Positions 1 to 6,266 are shown, counted from the stretch's first letter. The stretch: DNA of 8,957 bases from Candidatus Blautia intestinipullorum (GCA_019120475.1 DWVA01000004.1:1-8957); one strand, 5' to 3'. Numbers and translations: made by a program. The notes: a model not told the origin generated them from the letters alone.

Positions 1-497
1 TCATTTCAATTCACGACCTCACAAGGAGGTCGACATCACAAACCACTGCCCGATAATCACTTTACGTTCATTTCAATTCACGACCTCACAAGGAGGTCGA
101 CAGCATCGAGATGGCATGAAAGTGGCGTTGAGTTTATTTCAATTCACGACCTCACAAGGAGGTCGACTGGAATCTCCCCGGAGTCAGCAAGGAGCAGACG
201 TTATTTCAATTCACGACCTCACAAGGAGGTCGACATTTTCGATACGGTTTAGCTCGTTCGCCTGTATATTTCAATTCACGACCTCACAAGGAGGTCGACG
301 TATGGCACACTGACGATGTTGGAAACTATGCACTATTTCAATTCACGACCTCACAAGGAGGTCGACCAGAAGTATTTAAAAGCAAACGGCTACACGGTTA
401 TTTCAATTCACGACCTCACAAGGAGGTCGACAATGGTGAAGCGGAAATCATTTCCACCATGGTGTATTTCAATTCACGACCTCACAAGGAGGTCGAC
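1..497 (-). CRISPR. Type I-C CRISPR array, leader-proximal part (8 repeats, 7 complete spacers)
   Basis: Eight identical 32-bp repeats lie at 3-34, 70-101, 136-167, 203-234, 268-299, 335-366, 400-431 and 466-497. The seven spacers between them are 35, 34, 35, 33, 35, 33 and 34 bp. Read on the minus strand, each repeat starts GTCGACC, forms a perfect 7-bp stem (CGACCTC, loop CTTGT, GAGGTCG) and ends in ATTGAAAT. This is the usual I-C repeat form. Cleavage at the 3' base of the stem would leave the 11-nt handle TGAATTGAAAT, as known for Cas5c/Cas5d processing. The leader lies on the right, next to cas2, so the repeat at 466-497 is leader-proximal and the spacer at 432-465 should be the newest. 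Positions 1-2 are the end of another spacer, so the array continues beyond the left edge and its total size is unknown. No repeat shows decay, which suggests an active array. Confidence 0.99.
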
Positions 498-665
498 AGC
501 AAATATCCACAATTATTGCGAATATTTGTATACATTATTCTCTATTTTATACAAACCGTTCCTTTTTACATTATTTTATTTTTAAATTTAGAATCCCCCT
601 TCCGCTTTGCGATTCATATATTCGGTGCGAATCTCTCGATATTTTCTGTCCACTCCACATTCGCA
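498..665 (-). promoter_or_regulatory. CRISPR leader between cas2 and the array
   Basis: This 168-bp non-coding stretch separates the cas2 stop from the first repeat and is where the array promoter and spacer-integration signals should lie. The array-proximal half (about 498-592) is very AT-rich. The cas2-proximal half contains an 8-bp inverted repeat (625-632 and 659-666). A GGGGGATTC word lies at about 591-599. A candidate sigma-A promoter pointing at the array is at 527-554. I see no clear intrinsic terminator after cas2, so operon read-through into the leader is possible. The assignment as leader rests on position (cas2-leader-repeat) and repeat orientation. The exact functional borders cannot be seen. 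Confidence 0.85.
527..554 (-). promoter_or_regulatory. Candidate array promoter in the leader
   Basis: On the minus strand there is a -35-like TTGTAT (549-554), a 16-bp spacer, and a -10-like TATACA (527-532). Transcription would start near 520, about 23 nt before the first repeat. The match is moderate (TTGACA/TATAAT is consensus) and the region is AT-rich, so chance matches are likely. Position and direction fit a pre-crRNA promoter. A second A/T-rich box (TATAAA) overlaps the -35 but lacks a good partner. Confidence 0.45.
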
Positions 666-666
666 C
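625..666. repeat. 8-bp inverted repeat at the cas2 end of the leader
   Basis: On the plus strand GTGCGAAT (625-632) and ATTCGCAC (659-666) are perfect inverted repeats separated by 26 bp. The outer arm overlaps the first base of the cas2 stop codon complement. No T-run follows on either strand, so it is not a classical terminator. From memory, I-C leaders often carry TGCGAA...TTCGCA arms just after cas2. I therefore read it as a conserved leader motif, possibly bound by the adaptation machinery or a host factor. That role is inference. Confidence 0.6.
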
Positions 667-956
667 TAAAGAATTATCGTCTCAGTCACATCAAAACTGG
701 GTTTTATTCCAATATGCTCCACTTTGCTTTTATACCTATCTCCCAAATTATAAAATCGCAGACTGTCCGTTTCCTTGTCTATGATCTCTTCCAGAATTGC
801 TTTTACCTGACGATATTTCGTCGAATCAAGCTGACACTCAAACACAGAGTTCTGTACTCGCTGACCATAATTTACACATTGCTTTGCCACTTTTCTCAGC
901 CGTTTGCGTCCTGCCGCAGTCTGTGTATTTACATCATATGTTATAAGCACAAGCAT
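666..956 (-). CDS. cas2: CRISPR-associated endoribonuclease/adaptation protein Cas2 (type I-C)
   Basis: Cas2 is the small ferredoxin-fold dimer that bridges two Cas1 dimers in the spacer-integration complex. From the ATG at 956 the protein is 96 residues, beginning MLVLITYDVNT, with the family's metal-binding aspartate at residue 8 at the end of beta-strand 1. The AAGRKRLRKVAK and RVQNSVFEC segments also fit the family. An in-frame GTG lies at 963-965, directly after the cas1 TAG stop, and would add MRE. I prefer the ATG because AGGTG (963-967) then sits 6 nt upstream, while the GTG has no well-placed Shine-Dalgarno, and because I-C Cas2 proteins usually start MLVLITYDV at about 96 residues. 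It is the last gene of the operon, 9 nt after cas1, and is followed directly by the leader. Some I-C Cas2 proteins are reported to cut nucleic acid, but the adaptation role is the safer statement. Confidence 0.97.
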   Translation of the reverse strand: MLVLITYDVNTQTAAGRKRLRKVAKQCVNYGQRVQNSVFECQLDSTKYRQVKAILEEIIDKETDSLRFYNLGDRYKSKVEHIGIKPSFDVTETIIL

Positions 957-965
957 TTCTCTCAC

Positions 966-1997
966 CTACTTCCACAAAAATGGAGGATACTCATCCAGAT
1001 CCCCTCTCAAATATCTCGCCAGCAGCATAGCTTGTACATGAGGGACCATGCCCCACTCAATTTTTTCGTTCAGAAAAGGATGCTTTATAATGTCTTGTTT
1101 CCGTTCCTGCCATGCATTTAAAAAAAGTTTCCGTCCGCTATCATCCAAAATCACCGCACCATTTTCTTTCTGGATAAAATGATCCTTTTTTACAATTCGC
1201 CTGTTGATCAATGTAAGAACAAACCGGTCAGCCATAACGCCTCGCAGTTCCTCCATCACATCCAAAGCAAGAGAAATTCTCCCTGGTCTATCTGTATGGT
1301 AGAACCCCACATAAGGATCAAGTCCGACTGCCTCCAGTGCGGAACCGCACATTCCCGCCAGCAAGCTGTAAGCAAAAGAAAGCATAGCATTTACATTATC
1401 CAGTGGAGGTCTTCTGCTGCGCTCCCGGAAAGTAAAATACTCTTTTTGCTGCAGAATAAGCTGATCAAACACAGAAAAATATACAGATGCCGCTTCTCCT
1501 TCCAGTCCTAATAATTTTGAAGCCTCTCCACATGTTCTAATCTCCTGAAGACTGTTGTAAAGAAATGATGATTTTTCTTTCAGTTTATCTACATCCAGCC
1601 TCAATGGATAATCCCGCGCAGCGCGTTCCAGTATCCATCTCGCATTGTATACTTTTCCGAAAATAAAGTTTCTGGCAATACTTATACTCTTTTCTTTATC
1701 TTCACTGACACGATACTGCTGTTTTCTTAATGTAACATTTCCTTTCACTTCACCTGTCATTCTTGCGAGAAATCTCCCGTTCCCAGACATAAATGTCAGG
1801 TCAATATTTCTCTGGGCACATGCCCCCATCAATGCCGGGCTAGCCCCTGTATAACCAAATGTCACAATACTCTGAAGATTATGCAGAGGAATCCGTCCGA
1901 TTTCTTCCCGTTCTTCCAGAACGACTACATTCTCTCCATCCAGAGAAAGATATCTGTTTGTCCCCGTTACATACAGAGTATTTAATAATCGTTTCAA
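966..1997 (-). CDS. cas1: CRISPR-associated integrase Cas1 (type I-C)
   Basis: Cas1 is the metal-dependent integrase that, with Cas2, joins new spacers to the leader-end repeat. The 343-residue product is of usual I-C length. It opens MKRLLNTLYVTGTNRYLSL, the typical start of I-C Cas1. The catalytic triad can be assigned as Glu166 (in LLGLEGEAASVYF), His234 (GFYHTDRPGR) and Asp246 (SLALDVMEELR). The start codon is TTG, not ATG. It overlaps the cas4 stop as TTGA, and a perfect AGGAGG at 2005-2010 precedes it by 7 nt, inside cas4. This makes TTG the well-supported start and suggests translation is coupled to cas4. The gene ends with TAG immediately before the alternative GTG of cas2. No frameshift or missing motif was seen. 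Confidence 0.98.
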   Translation of the reverse strand: MKRLLNTLYVTGTNRYLSLDGENVVVLEEREEIGRIPLHNLQSIVTFGYTGASPALMGACAQRNIDLTFMSGNGRFLARMTGEVKGNVTLRKQQYRVSEDKEKSISIARNFIFGKVYNARWILERAARDYPLRLDVDKLKEKSSFLYNSLQEIRTCGEASKLLGLEGEAASVYFSVFDQLILQQKEYFTFRERSRRPPLDNVNAMLSFAYSLLAGMCGSALEAVGLDPYVGFYHTDRPGRISLALDVMEELRGVMADRFVLTLINRRIVKKDHFIQKENGAVILDDSGRKLFLNAWQERKQDIIKHPFLNEKIEWGMVPHVQAMLLARYLRGDLDEYPPFLWK

Positions 1998-2662
1998 TGA
2001 GGTTCCTCCTTCATTCTGCTGTCAATGTATTTCTTTACCGAGACATCTTTATTCAATACAGGCAGGCAAATATCTTTCAGTGAACATGCATTACAGCTTT
2101 TACTCCATTTCACCTTAGGAGTATACCTTTGTCCATAATACTTATGCATCTCTGCAAACATATCCTTTACCTTACGACGCAGTACCTCAGTAAATTCTAT
2201 TTTTTCACGATGGCGTATCTCCTCATAATAGATATATCCGTAAGGGATATCACAGCACAACATTTCTTCCAAACAGAGTGCCTGTGCAGCCACCTGCAGC
2301 GCATCGATGTCGCTTGTCTTTGGTTTTCCACGCTTATACTCGACCGGAATCACAGTATATTTTCCTTCTCTTCCGGAAATCGGGATGCCGTTTTCTGACC
2401 TGTGAAATTCGACAACATCACACTCACCGCTGATCCCTATTTCCCTTGAGTGCACCGGCATGGCTCTGACAACAATAAGATCGCCTCGCTTTTCTTTTAT
2501 AGATGCGTCATGTGCATTTTCATGGAGAAGTTTTCCTTCTACGGTCCTGACATTCTCCTGCCACTGAAGTTCAATATACGCAAGTGCCCACTGTCTGCGG
2601 CAGAAAGCAAAGTGCTGTATTCCTGAAAGCTGCAGGAAATCTTCTTCATTATACAAAGTCAT
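1994..2662 (-). CDS. cas4: CRISPR-associated RecB-family exonuclease Cas4 (type I-C)
   Basis: Cas4 is an iron-sulfur RecB-like nuclease that, with Cas1, selects and trims prespacers so that the correct PAM (TTC in studied I-C systems) is next to the captured piece. The 222-residue protein carries the four cluster cysteines: Cys21 (HFAFCRRQW), then Cys190, Cys193 and Cys199 (SCNACSLKDIC). The nuclease core is visible as His47, Asp82 (GECDVVEF), the Glu108-x-Lys110 pair (VEYKRGKP) and Gln123 in the QhXXY-like helix (ALQVAAQALCLEE). The ATG lies within the end of cas7c (14-nt overlap). GGAGG lies only 3 nt before it, unusually close. An in-frame TTG two codons later would have 9 nt spacing, so initiation may be shifted by two residues. 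It is followed by cas1 with a TTGA overlap. Confidence 0.97.
   Translation of the reverse strand: MTLYNEEDFLQLSGIQHFAFCRRQWALAYIELQWQENVRTVEGKLLHENAHDASIKEKRGDLIVVRAMPVHSREIGISGECDVVEFHRSENGIPISGREGKYTVIPVEYKRGKPKTSDIDALQVAAQALCLEEMLCCDIPYGYIYYEEIRHREKIEFTEVLRRKVKDMFAEMHKYYGQRYTPKVKWSKSCNACSLKDICLPVLNKDVSVKKYIDSRMKEEPH
2005..2010 (-). promoter_or_regulatory. Shine-Dalgarno of cas1 that decides its TTG start
   Basis: Minus-strand AGGAGG is followed by 7 nt (AACCTCA) and then TTG. It lies within the last codons of cas4. The perfect match and ideal spacing are why TTG at 1995-1997 is taken as the cas1 start. Confidence 0.85.
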
Positions 2663-3503
2663 ATACCTCCGGCTTCACACAGCCATCCAGTTCCCATGTA
2701 ATGTTGTAGTCCTCAAACCTTGAAGGTCTTCTCACCTCATTCATTTTAAAGCTTCTCTGTATCTTTCCACTTGAAACCGCAGGCGTCTTTTCAGCATGCT
2801 GCCACCAGTACATTCTGCAAACTTCCATACTTCCATCCGGTCTTGCCGATGAAGCATCATTTTCAAACAATGTTTTTAAAGATTCTTTTAATATTTCTGC
2901 ATCTTCCTGGGAAAATCCTGTTTTCTCTGCAAGCTGTACATTGACACTTCCCATCACTTTATAAACAGCAAACCCAATCCGGTGTTTTGTTCCCATCGTA
3001 TCTGAAGCTTTACTCTCTTTTCCAGCTTCACTGTTGACGCTTTTAGTAATCTGCATACTGATAACATCCACCGGAGACAGACTTACCGCCTGATGAATTG
3101 ATACCGGACCACGCACGCCAAAAGATACATCCTCCCCTTTAAATGCAAATACCTGACCAAAACTTCTCACATCGATCCATTCCTTACAAGCGATCCGAGC
3201 GCAAAGATCTCTATCTGCCTTTTTCTTTCTGCTGATTTCTTTGTTCAACTCCTCGCATCCTTCTGCCCTCTCTTTTAAACTGCGGAAGCCGTCATCTGCC
3301 CTGTCGTCCGGCTGTACAAAAACACGCTGCCCCAGATCCTGGAACCGATTCCTTATCTTTCTTTTGATACATACATCTGAAATTTCCCCATATCCGTCAA
3401 GATTAATTCTGGGACGGTTCCCATTCAACGGATCGCCATTCGGGTTCGCATTGGATACACTCACAAATAATGTAAAATCAATTTTTCCTTTCAATTCACT
3501 CAT
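2649..3503 (-). CDS. cas7c: Type I-C Cascade backbone protein Cas7c (Csd2)
   Basis: Cas7c is the RAMP-fold subunit that polymerises along the crRNA spacer to form the Cascade backbone and displays the guide to target DNA. The 284-residue product from the ATG at 3503 shows the Csd2 hallmarks in order: SNANPNGDPLNGNRPR (about residues 17-32), SDVCIKRKIRNRF (42-54), DVRSFGQVFAF (111-121), RGPVSIHQAVS (131-141) and TKHRIGFAVY (172-181). In-frame ATGs 15 and 18 nt upstream exist, but MSELKGKIDF at 3503 has GGAGG (3512-3516) 8 nt before it and matches the usual N-terminus. The upstream ATGs have no comparable site. The start overlaps the cas8c stop by 8 nt and the 3' end overlaps cas4 by 14 nt, so translation is probably coupled on both sides. 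Confidence 0.97.
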   Translation of the reverse strand: MSELKGKIDFTLFVSVSNANPNGDPLNGNRPRINLDGYGEISDVCIKRKIRNRFQDLGQRVFVQPDDRADDGFRSLKERAEGCEELNKEISRKKKADRDLCARIACKEWIDVRSFGQVFAFKGEDVSFGVRGPVSIHQAVSLSPVDVISMQITKSVNSEAGKESKASDTMGTKHRIGFAVYKVMGSVNVQLAEKTGFSQEDAEILKESLKTLFENDASSARPDGSMEVCRMYWWQHAEKTPAVSSGKIQRSFKMNEVRRPSRFEDYNITWELDGCVKPEVYDFV

Positions 3504-3888
3504 TTTCGCTTCCTCCATCATTCGCTTTATTCTTGTTATATTTCAGATCATAAGACTGGCTGTGGAATCCTAAAAGGTAAAGTCCGTCTAACTTGTCATT
3601 GTTTTGAAATTCTTCCATATCAAACAACACCTCGATGCTGTCAAGCAGATTTTCGTAATATCTTCTTTCTGCAATCGAAAGTTTGTTAAGATATGGCTGC
3701 AAGTTTTCTTCAATAATTTTCCATGTATCAAAAGGCCTCTGGGAAAAGGTACTCATATATCGCTTTGCATTTGTCACTCTCGAAGTATCCTTGTCTCTCT
3801 CATATGTACGGTATTCAATCCTGTCTGCCACAGCGAGCAGCCTTCCGTACAAATAATCCCTAATTTTGCATTCTTTATCAAGTGCCAC
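3496..3888 (-). CDS. cas11c: Nested small subunit Cas11c, from an internal start in cas8c
   Basis: Type I-C systems are known to translate a separate small subunit, Cas11c, from an internal start near the 3' end of cas8c. Cas11c lines the Cascade belly and stabilises the R-loop. Here an in-frame GTG (Val544 of Cas8c) is preceded at 8 nt by a perfect AAGGAGG (3897-3903). The product would be 130 residues beginning MALDKECKIRDYLYGRLLAV and ending SENE with Cas8c. It is charged and mostly helical in appearance, as expected. The (V)ALD...YLLGRLFAVLE-like stretch is where I recall this domain starting in the family. A weaker alternative is the ATG at Met509 with AGGG 5 nt upstream. The open frame and site are seen directly; expression is inferred from the family. 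Confidence 0.8.
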   Translation of the reverse strand: MALDKECKIRDYLYGRLLAVADRIEYRTYERDKDTSRVTNAKRYMSTFSQRPFDTWKIIEENLQPYLNKLSIAERRYYENLLDSIEVLFDMEEFQNNDKLDGLYLLGFHSQSYDLKYNKNKANDGGSENE

Positions 3889-5517
3889 GTTCCATTCCTC
3901 CTTTTCTCTTTCATATCTGCTTTTTTTCACAAATGAACAGGCCAGCGTCAGAACCCTCTCCCAGTTATACCTCTCTTTATATGCCTGAGGCATAGATGCC
4001 CTGTTCACCGCAGTCATAAGCAGGTCATACGGAACATTCCGGTTATCCCAAATGCAGGGAATCAGTCTGCGTCCAAGTTCTGCATAAAGTCTTTTTCCAT
4101 TTTTATCGGCAATCGTAATTCTTCCGTTTGACTCTAGACCGTATAAAATATCAGCAATATCCCGTACCCCCGGTACTCCATAATAACTTTTTCTGTGTCC
4201 ATCCTTATATTTCCATTGGATCCACCCGCACTGTTCATGCCATTTTCTGATATTATCCAAATACCTTGAAGTCTCCATCGTTTTAAACTCTGCCAGTGAC
4301 AGACGTCCCGTTGTTGCCGCATCGAATGCCATGAGAATCATATGGGAAGTGTTCTCTACCTGTTTTCTGTATCCTTCCAATGCGCTGTAAAACTGCCGGG
4401 CAGTCACAGGGTTCCCATCAAACTCAGGGGATACTTCAGCCTCTTCCTCCCATCTAACCGGAATGTCATCCTGAAACAGAGCCTGCAAATCTTCCTCGCC
4501 TGTTTCCGGTGTCGTCTCTGTAACAGACACTGAACTGATTGTCTCAGTATCTGCATCCCACGGCGGCATTTCTTTCATATCAGACTCCCATGTGACCATA
4601 GTCAGGGTATCAAAACTCCTGCCCTGCTTTCGGATAATCCATTTCAATGCATTATGCATCTTCTGTGATGTCTCATTCCCGATGGCAAATGCCTGTTCTT
4701 TTGTAGAGAAACGTCCACGAAATGTATAATTAGCCTCATCATTAGAAGAAATAAGCTTGGCCCCATCTCCTTCGTTTCTGATTTTTTTAGAATGTAGGTA
4801 GGAGACCGTCTGCCTCTCGCCCGTCAGATAATCCAGTTCTTTTTTCCCTCCCATAGAACGATAATATCGAATAAAACAATCCCACAACGAGGAATCTTTC
4901 CAGCACTCATCACAAGTCTGACCGAATTCCGTTCCGTTTTTTTCTCTTACAATGAAGCGGACAAATGCCATACTTTGAATAACACCCTCTATCTTTATCT
5001 CATCCGACAGGCGTCCATCCTCACTTAACAGCAGTATTTTTTCTTTCAGCAGATCTTGAATCAATGTTTCTTTTTTCAAATACTTCCAGACCGCATCCAC
5101 CTTTGCATGGGAAAGGGGAGAAAGATGCCATTTTTCCAATTCTTCCATATATAGTTCGTGATAACTGCCTAGGTCTCCCTTTTTATCCGGGACATATTTC
5201 CCGTAATCACCTGCCAGATATCTCAGATTATCACAGAGCGGATGCGGTGCTTTCCCTGCTGTCCTGCTGCCCGATTTTTCCGTCACCGGTATGATCGTCA
5301 GCTTGTCCTCACTTCCTACTTTTAATGCCCCCAGAAATTCCCCCTCTGCACTGAGTGTCACCTGTATCTGGGCTGTCACAGTAGTATGGAATGGCGGAAG
5401 GAGAACATAAGGGATATTTTCATCTTTTCCATTCTTTTTTATCGGTTTATACTGTATCTTTCCTGCCTGCGAACTATTCTTGTCATACAGTCTGATCAAT
5501 TCTTCTTCCCAGCTCAA
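3496..5517 (-). CDS. cas8c: Type I-C Cascade large subunit Cas8c (Csd1)
   Basis: Cas8c recognises the PAM, opens the target duplex and recruits Cas3. The 673-residue protein has typical Csd1 features. The middle has YLTGERQTVSYLHSKKIRN (about 229-247) then FRGRFSTKEQAFAIGNETSQK (266-286), the region that in other members reads as LTGE...HPKIKG...NAP. Later there is SHMILMAFDAATTGRLSLAEF (391-411). The C-terminal about 130 residues are the helical small-subunit domain and can also be made separately as Cas11c. A Thr/Glu/Asp-rich linker at about 314-368 makes the protein somewhat longer than the roughly 570-610 residues I remember for the family. A Cys202-x-x-Cys205 pair is present without an obvious partner pair. 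The start is TTG, overlapping the cas5c TGA as TTGA, with AGGAGG (5525-5530) 7 nt upstream inside cas5c. Confidence 0.97.
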   Translation of the reverse strand: MSWEEELIRLYDKNSSQAGKIQYKPIKKNGKDENIPYVLLPPFHTTVTAQIQVTLSAEGEFLGALKVGSEDKLTIIPVTEKSGSRTAGKAPHPLCDNLRYLAGDYGKYVPDKKGDLGSYHELYMEELEKWHLSPLSHAKVDAVWKYLKKETLIQDLLKEKILLLSEDGRLSDEIKIEGVIQSMAFVRFIVREKNGTEFGQTCDECWKDSSLWDCFIRYYRSMGGKKELDYLTGERQTVSYLHSKKIRNEGDGAKLISSNDEANYTFRGRFSTKEQAFAIGNETSQKMHNALKWIIRKQGRSFDTLTMVTWESDMKEMPPWDADTETISSVSVTETTPETGEEDLQALFQDDIPVRWEEEAEVSPEFDGNPVTARQFYSALEGYRKQVENTSHMILMAFDAATTGRLSLAEFKTMETSRYLDNIRKWHEQCGWIQWKYKDGHRKSYYGVPGVRDIADILYGLESNGRITIADKNGKRLYAELGRRLIPCIWDNRNVPYDLLMTAVNRASMPQAYKERYNWERVLTLACSFVKKSRYEREKEEWNVALDKECKIRDYLYGRLLAVADRIEYRTYERDKDTSRVTNAKRYMSTFSQRPFDTWKIIEENLQPYLNKLSIAERRYYENLLDSIEVLFDMEEFQNNDKLDGLYLLGFHSQSYDLKYNKNKANDGGSENE
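3897..3903 (-). promoter_or_regulatory. Internal Shine-Dalgarno driving cas11c
   Basis: Minus-strand AAGGAGG lies inside cas8c, 8 nt before an in-frame GTG. It is as strong as any ribosome site in the operon and encodes the ordinary residues Lys-Glu-Glu in Cas8c. An ATG also lies 1 nt after the site, out of frame and too close; it would give only a handful of codons. Confidence 0.78.
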
Positions 5518-6251
5518 CCTGTCACCTCCTCTCCCTCAAACTCCTGAAGCCCGCTGAAATTCTCCTGACCGAATACTTTACGCTTCATTTCTTTTATAAA
5601 ACGCTTTTCCGGACATTTTTCCGGGCGCAGGAACTCGATAATTCCTCCCTTTTTCATTACAGGTCTCCAGAAATTCACTGTCATCCTGTCCTGTTCTTCC
5701 GAAAGCACTGCCTCATCTGCATACGTAATCCCATGATACATGAAACCGTATGCTATCTCTCCAGGCATGTCATCATAGTAGCTTTTGTCCTCTCCAAACA
5801 CACAGGGTTCTACAAATGCCTGACATTCCCTGGTCCCCAGAAATACATCTCTTCTGCCGCCCCTTTGTACCATTCTTTTGGCAATATTGTGGTGTTTATT
5901 CTCATTTCTGTCTTTTTCCAGTTCCGGATGATTTAAATTAAATTCAAAATGCGCTCGAACTTGATAACATACATCCTTCAGATATGTATAGTATGCAAGC
6001 TCATTTCCACCGTTATATCCGATTGGACGGACACCTTTTGTCTCTGTCTGGATCGGCCTCATCACACGGACCGCGTCCACGATCCATTTAATCGTCGGCT
6101 TCCAGTATATGCTTTCTGTAATTCCTTTCAAAGCTTCATAGGTAGGGATGTGATAACTTGATTTTTCCCCGCCCACTCTTGTCACAGGATCAGAAAAGAG
6201 AGCATAATCACCATACACCTCGAACTCTATTGTATTTCTGTACTTTTCCAT
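5514..6251 (-). CDS. cas5c: crRNA-processing endoribonuclease and Cascade subunit Cas5c (Cas5d)
   Basis: In type I-C, which lacks Cas6, Cas5c cuts the pre-crRNA at the base of each repeat hairpin and then holds the 5' handle in Cascade. The 245-residue protein begins with the RAMP-type MEKYRNTIEFEVYGDYALFSDP. The Tyr-Lys-His residues reported for the Bacillus halodurans enzyme (Tyr46, Lys116, His117) have apparent equivalents at Tyr49 (SIYWKPTIKW), Lys119 and His120 (NENKHHNIAKRM), at a constant offset of three. Next comes RGGRRDVFLGTRECQAFVEP (130-149), a conserved Cas5d segment with a glycine-rich loop. The ATG has GGAGGTGA 8-10 nt upstream, right after the cas3 stop. The gene ends in TTGA shared with the cas8c start, and its last codons carry the cas8c ribosome site. 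Confidence 0.97.
   Translation of the reverse strand: MEKYRNTIEFEVYGDYALFSDPVTRVGGEKSSYHIPTYEALKGITESIYWKPTIKWIVDAVRVMRPIQTETKGVRPIGYNGGNELAYYTYLKDVCYQVRAHFEFNLNHPELEKDRNENKHHNIAKRMVQRGGRRDVFLGTRECQAFVEPCVFGEDKSYYDDMPGEIAYGFMYHGITYADEAVLSEEQDRMTVNFWRPVMKKGGIIEFLRPEKCPEKRFIKEMKRKVFGQENFSGLQEFEGEEVTG
5525..5530 (-). promoter_or_regulatory. Shine-Dalgarno of cas8c that decides its TTG start
   Basis: Minus-strand AGGAGG is followed by 7 nt (TGACAGG) and then TTG. The site lies in the last codons of cas5c. No ATG start gives a comparable arrangement near the expected N-terminus MSWEEELIRLYD. Confidence 0.85.
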
Positions 6252-6266
6252 TTTTCCTTCACCTCC

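Noticed and set aside
116..585. Plus-strand open frames across the array, with repeated peptide such as QFTTSQGGR
   Set aside because: They are translations of the CRISPR repeats themselves. No ribosome site or homology supports them.
459..1121. 220-codon plus-strand open frame across the leader and antisense to cas2
   Set aside because: It starts inside the array, runs opposite the clearly real cas2 and the end of cas1, and resembles no protein I know. It is a shadow frame.
3504..3521. Upstream ATGs of cas7c giving a 290-residue form
   Set aside because: The GGAGG lies between these codons and the ATG at 3503, with ideal 8-nt spacing only to the latter, and family proteins begin near MSELKGKIDF.
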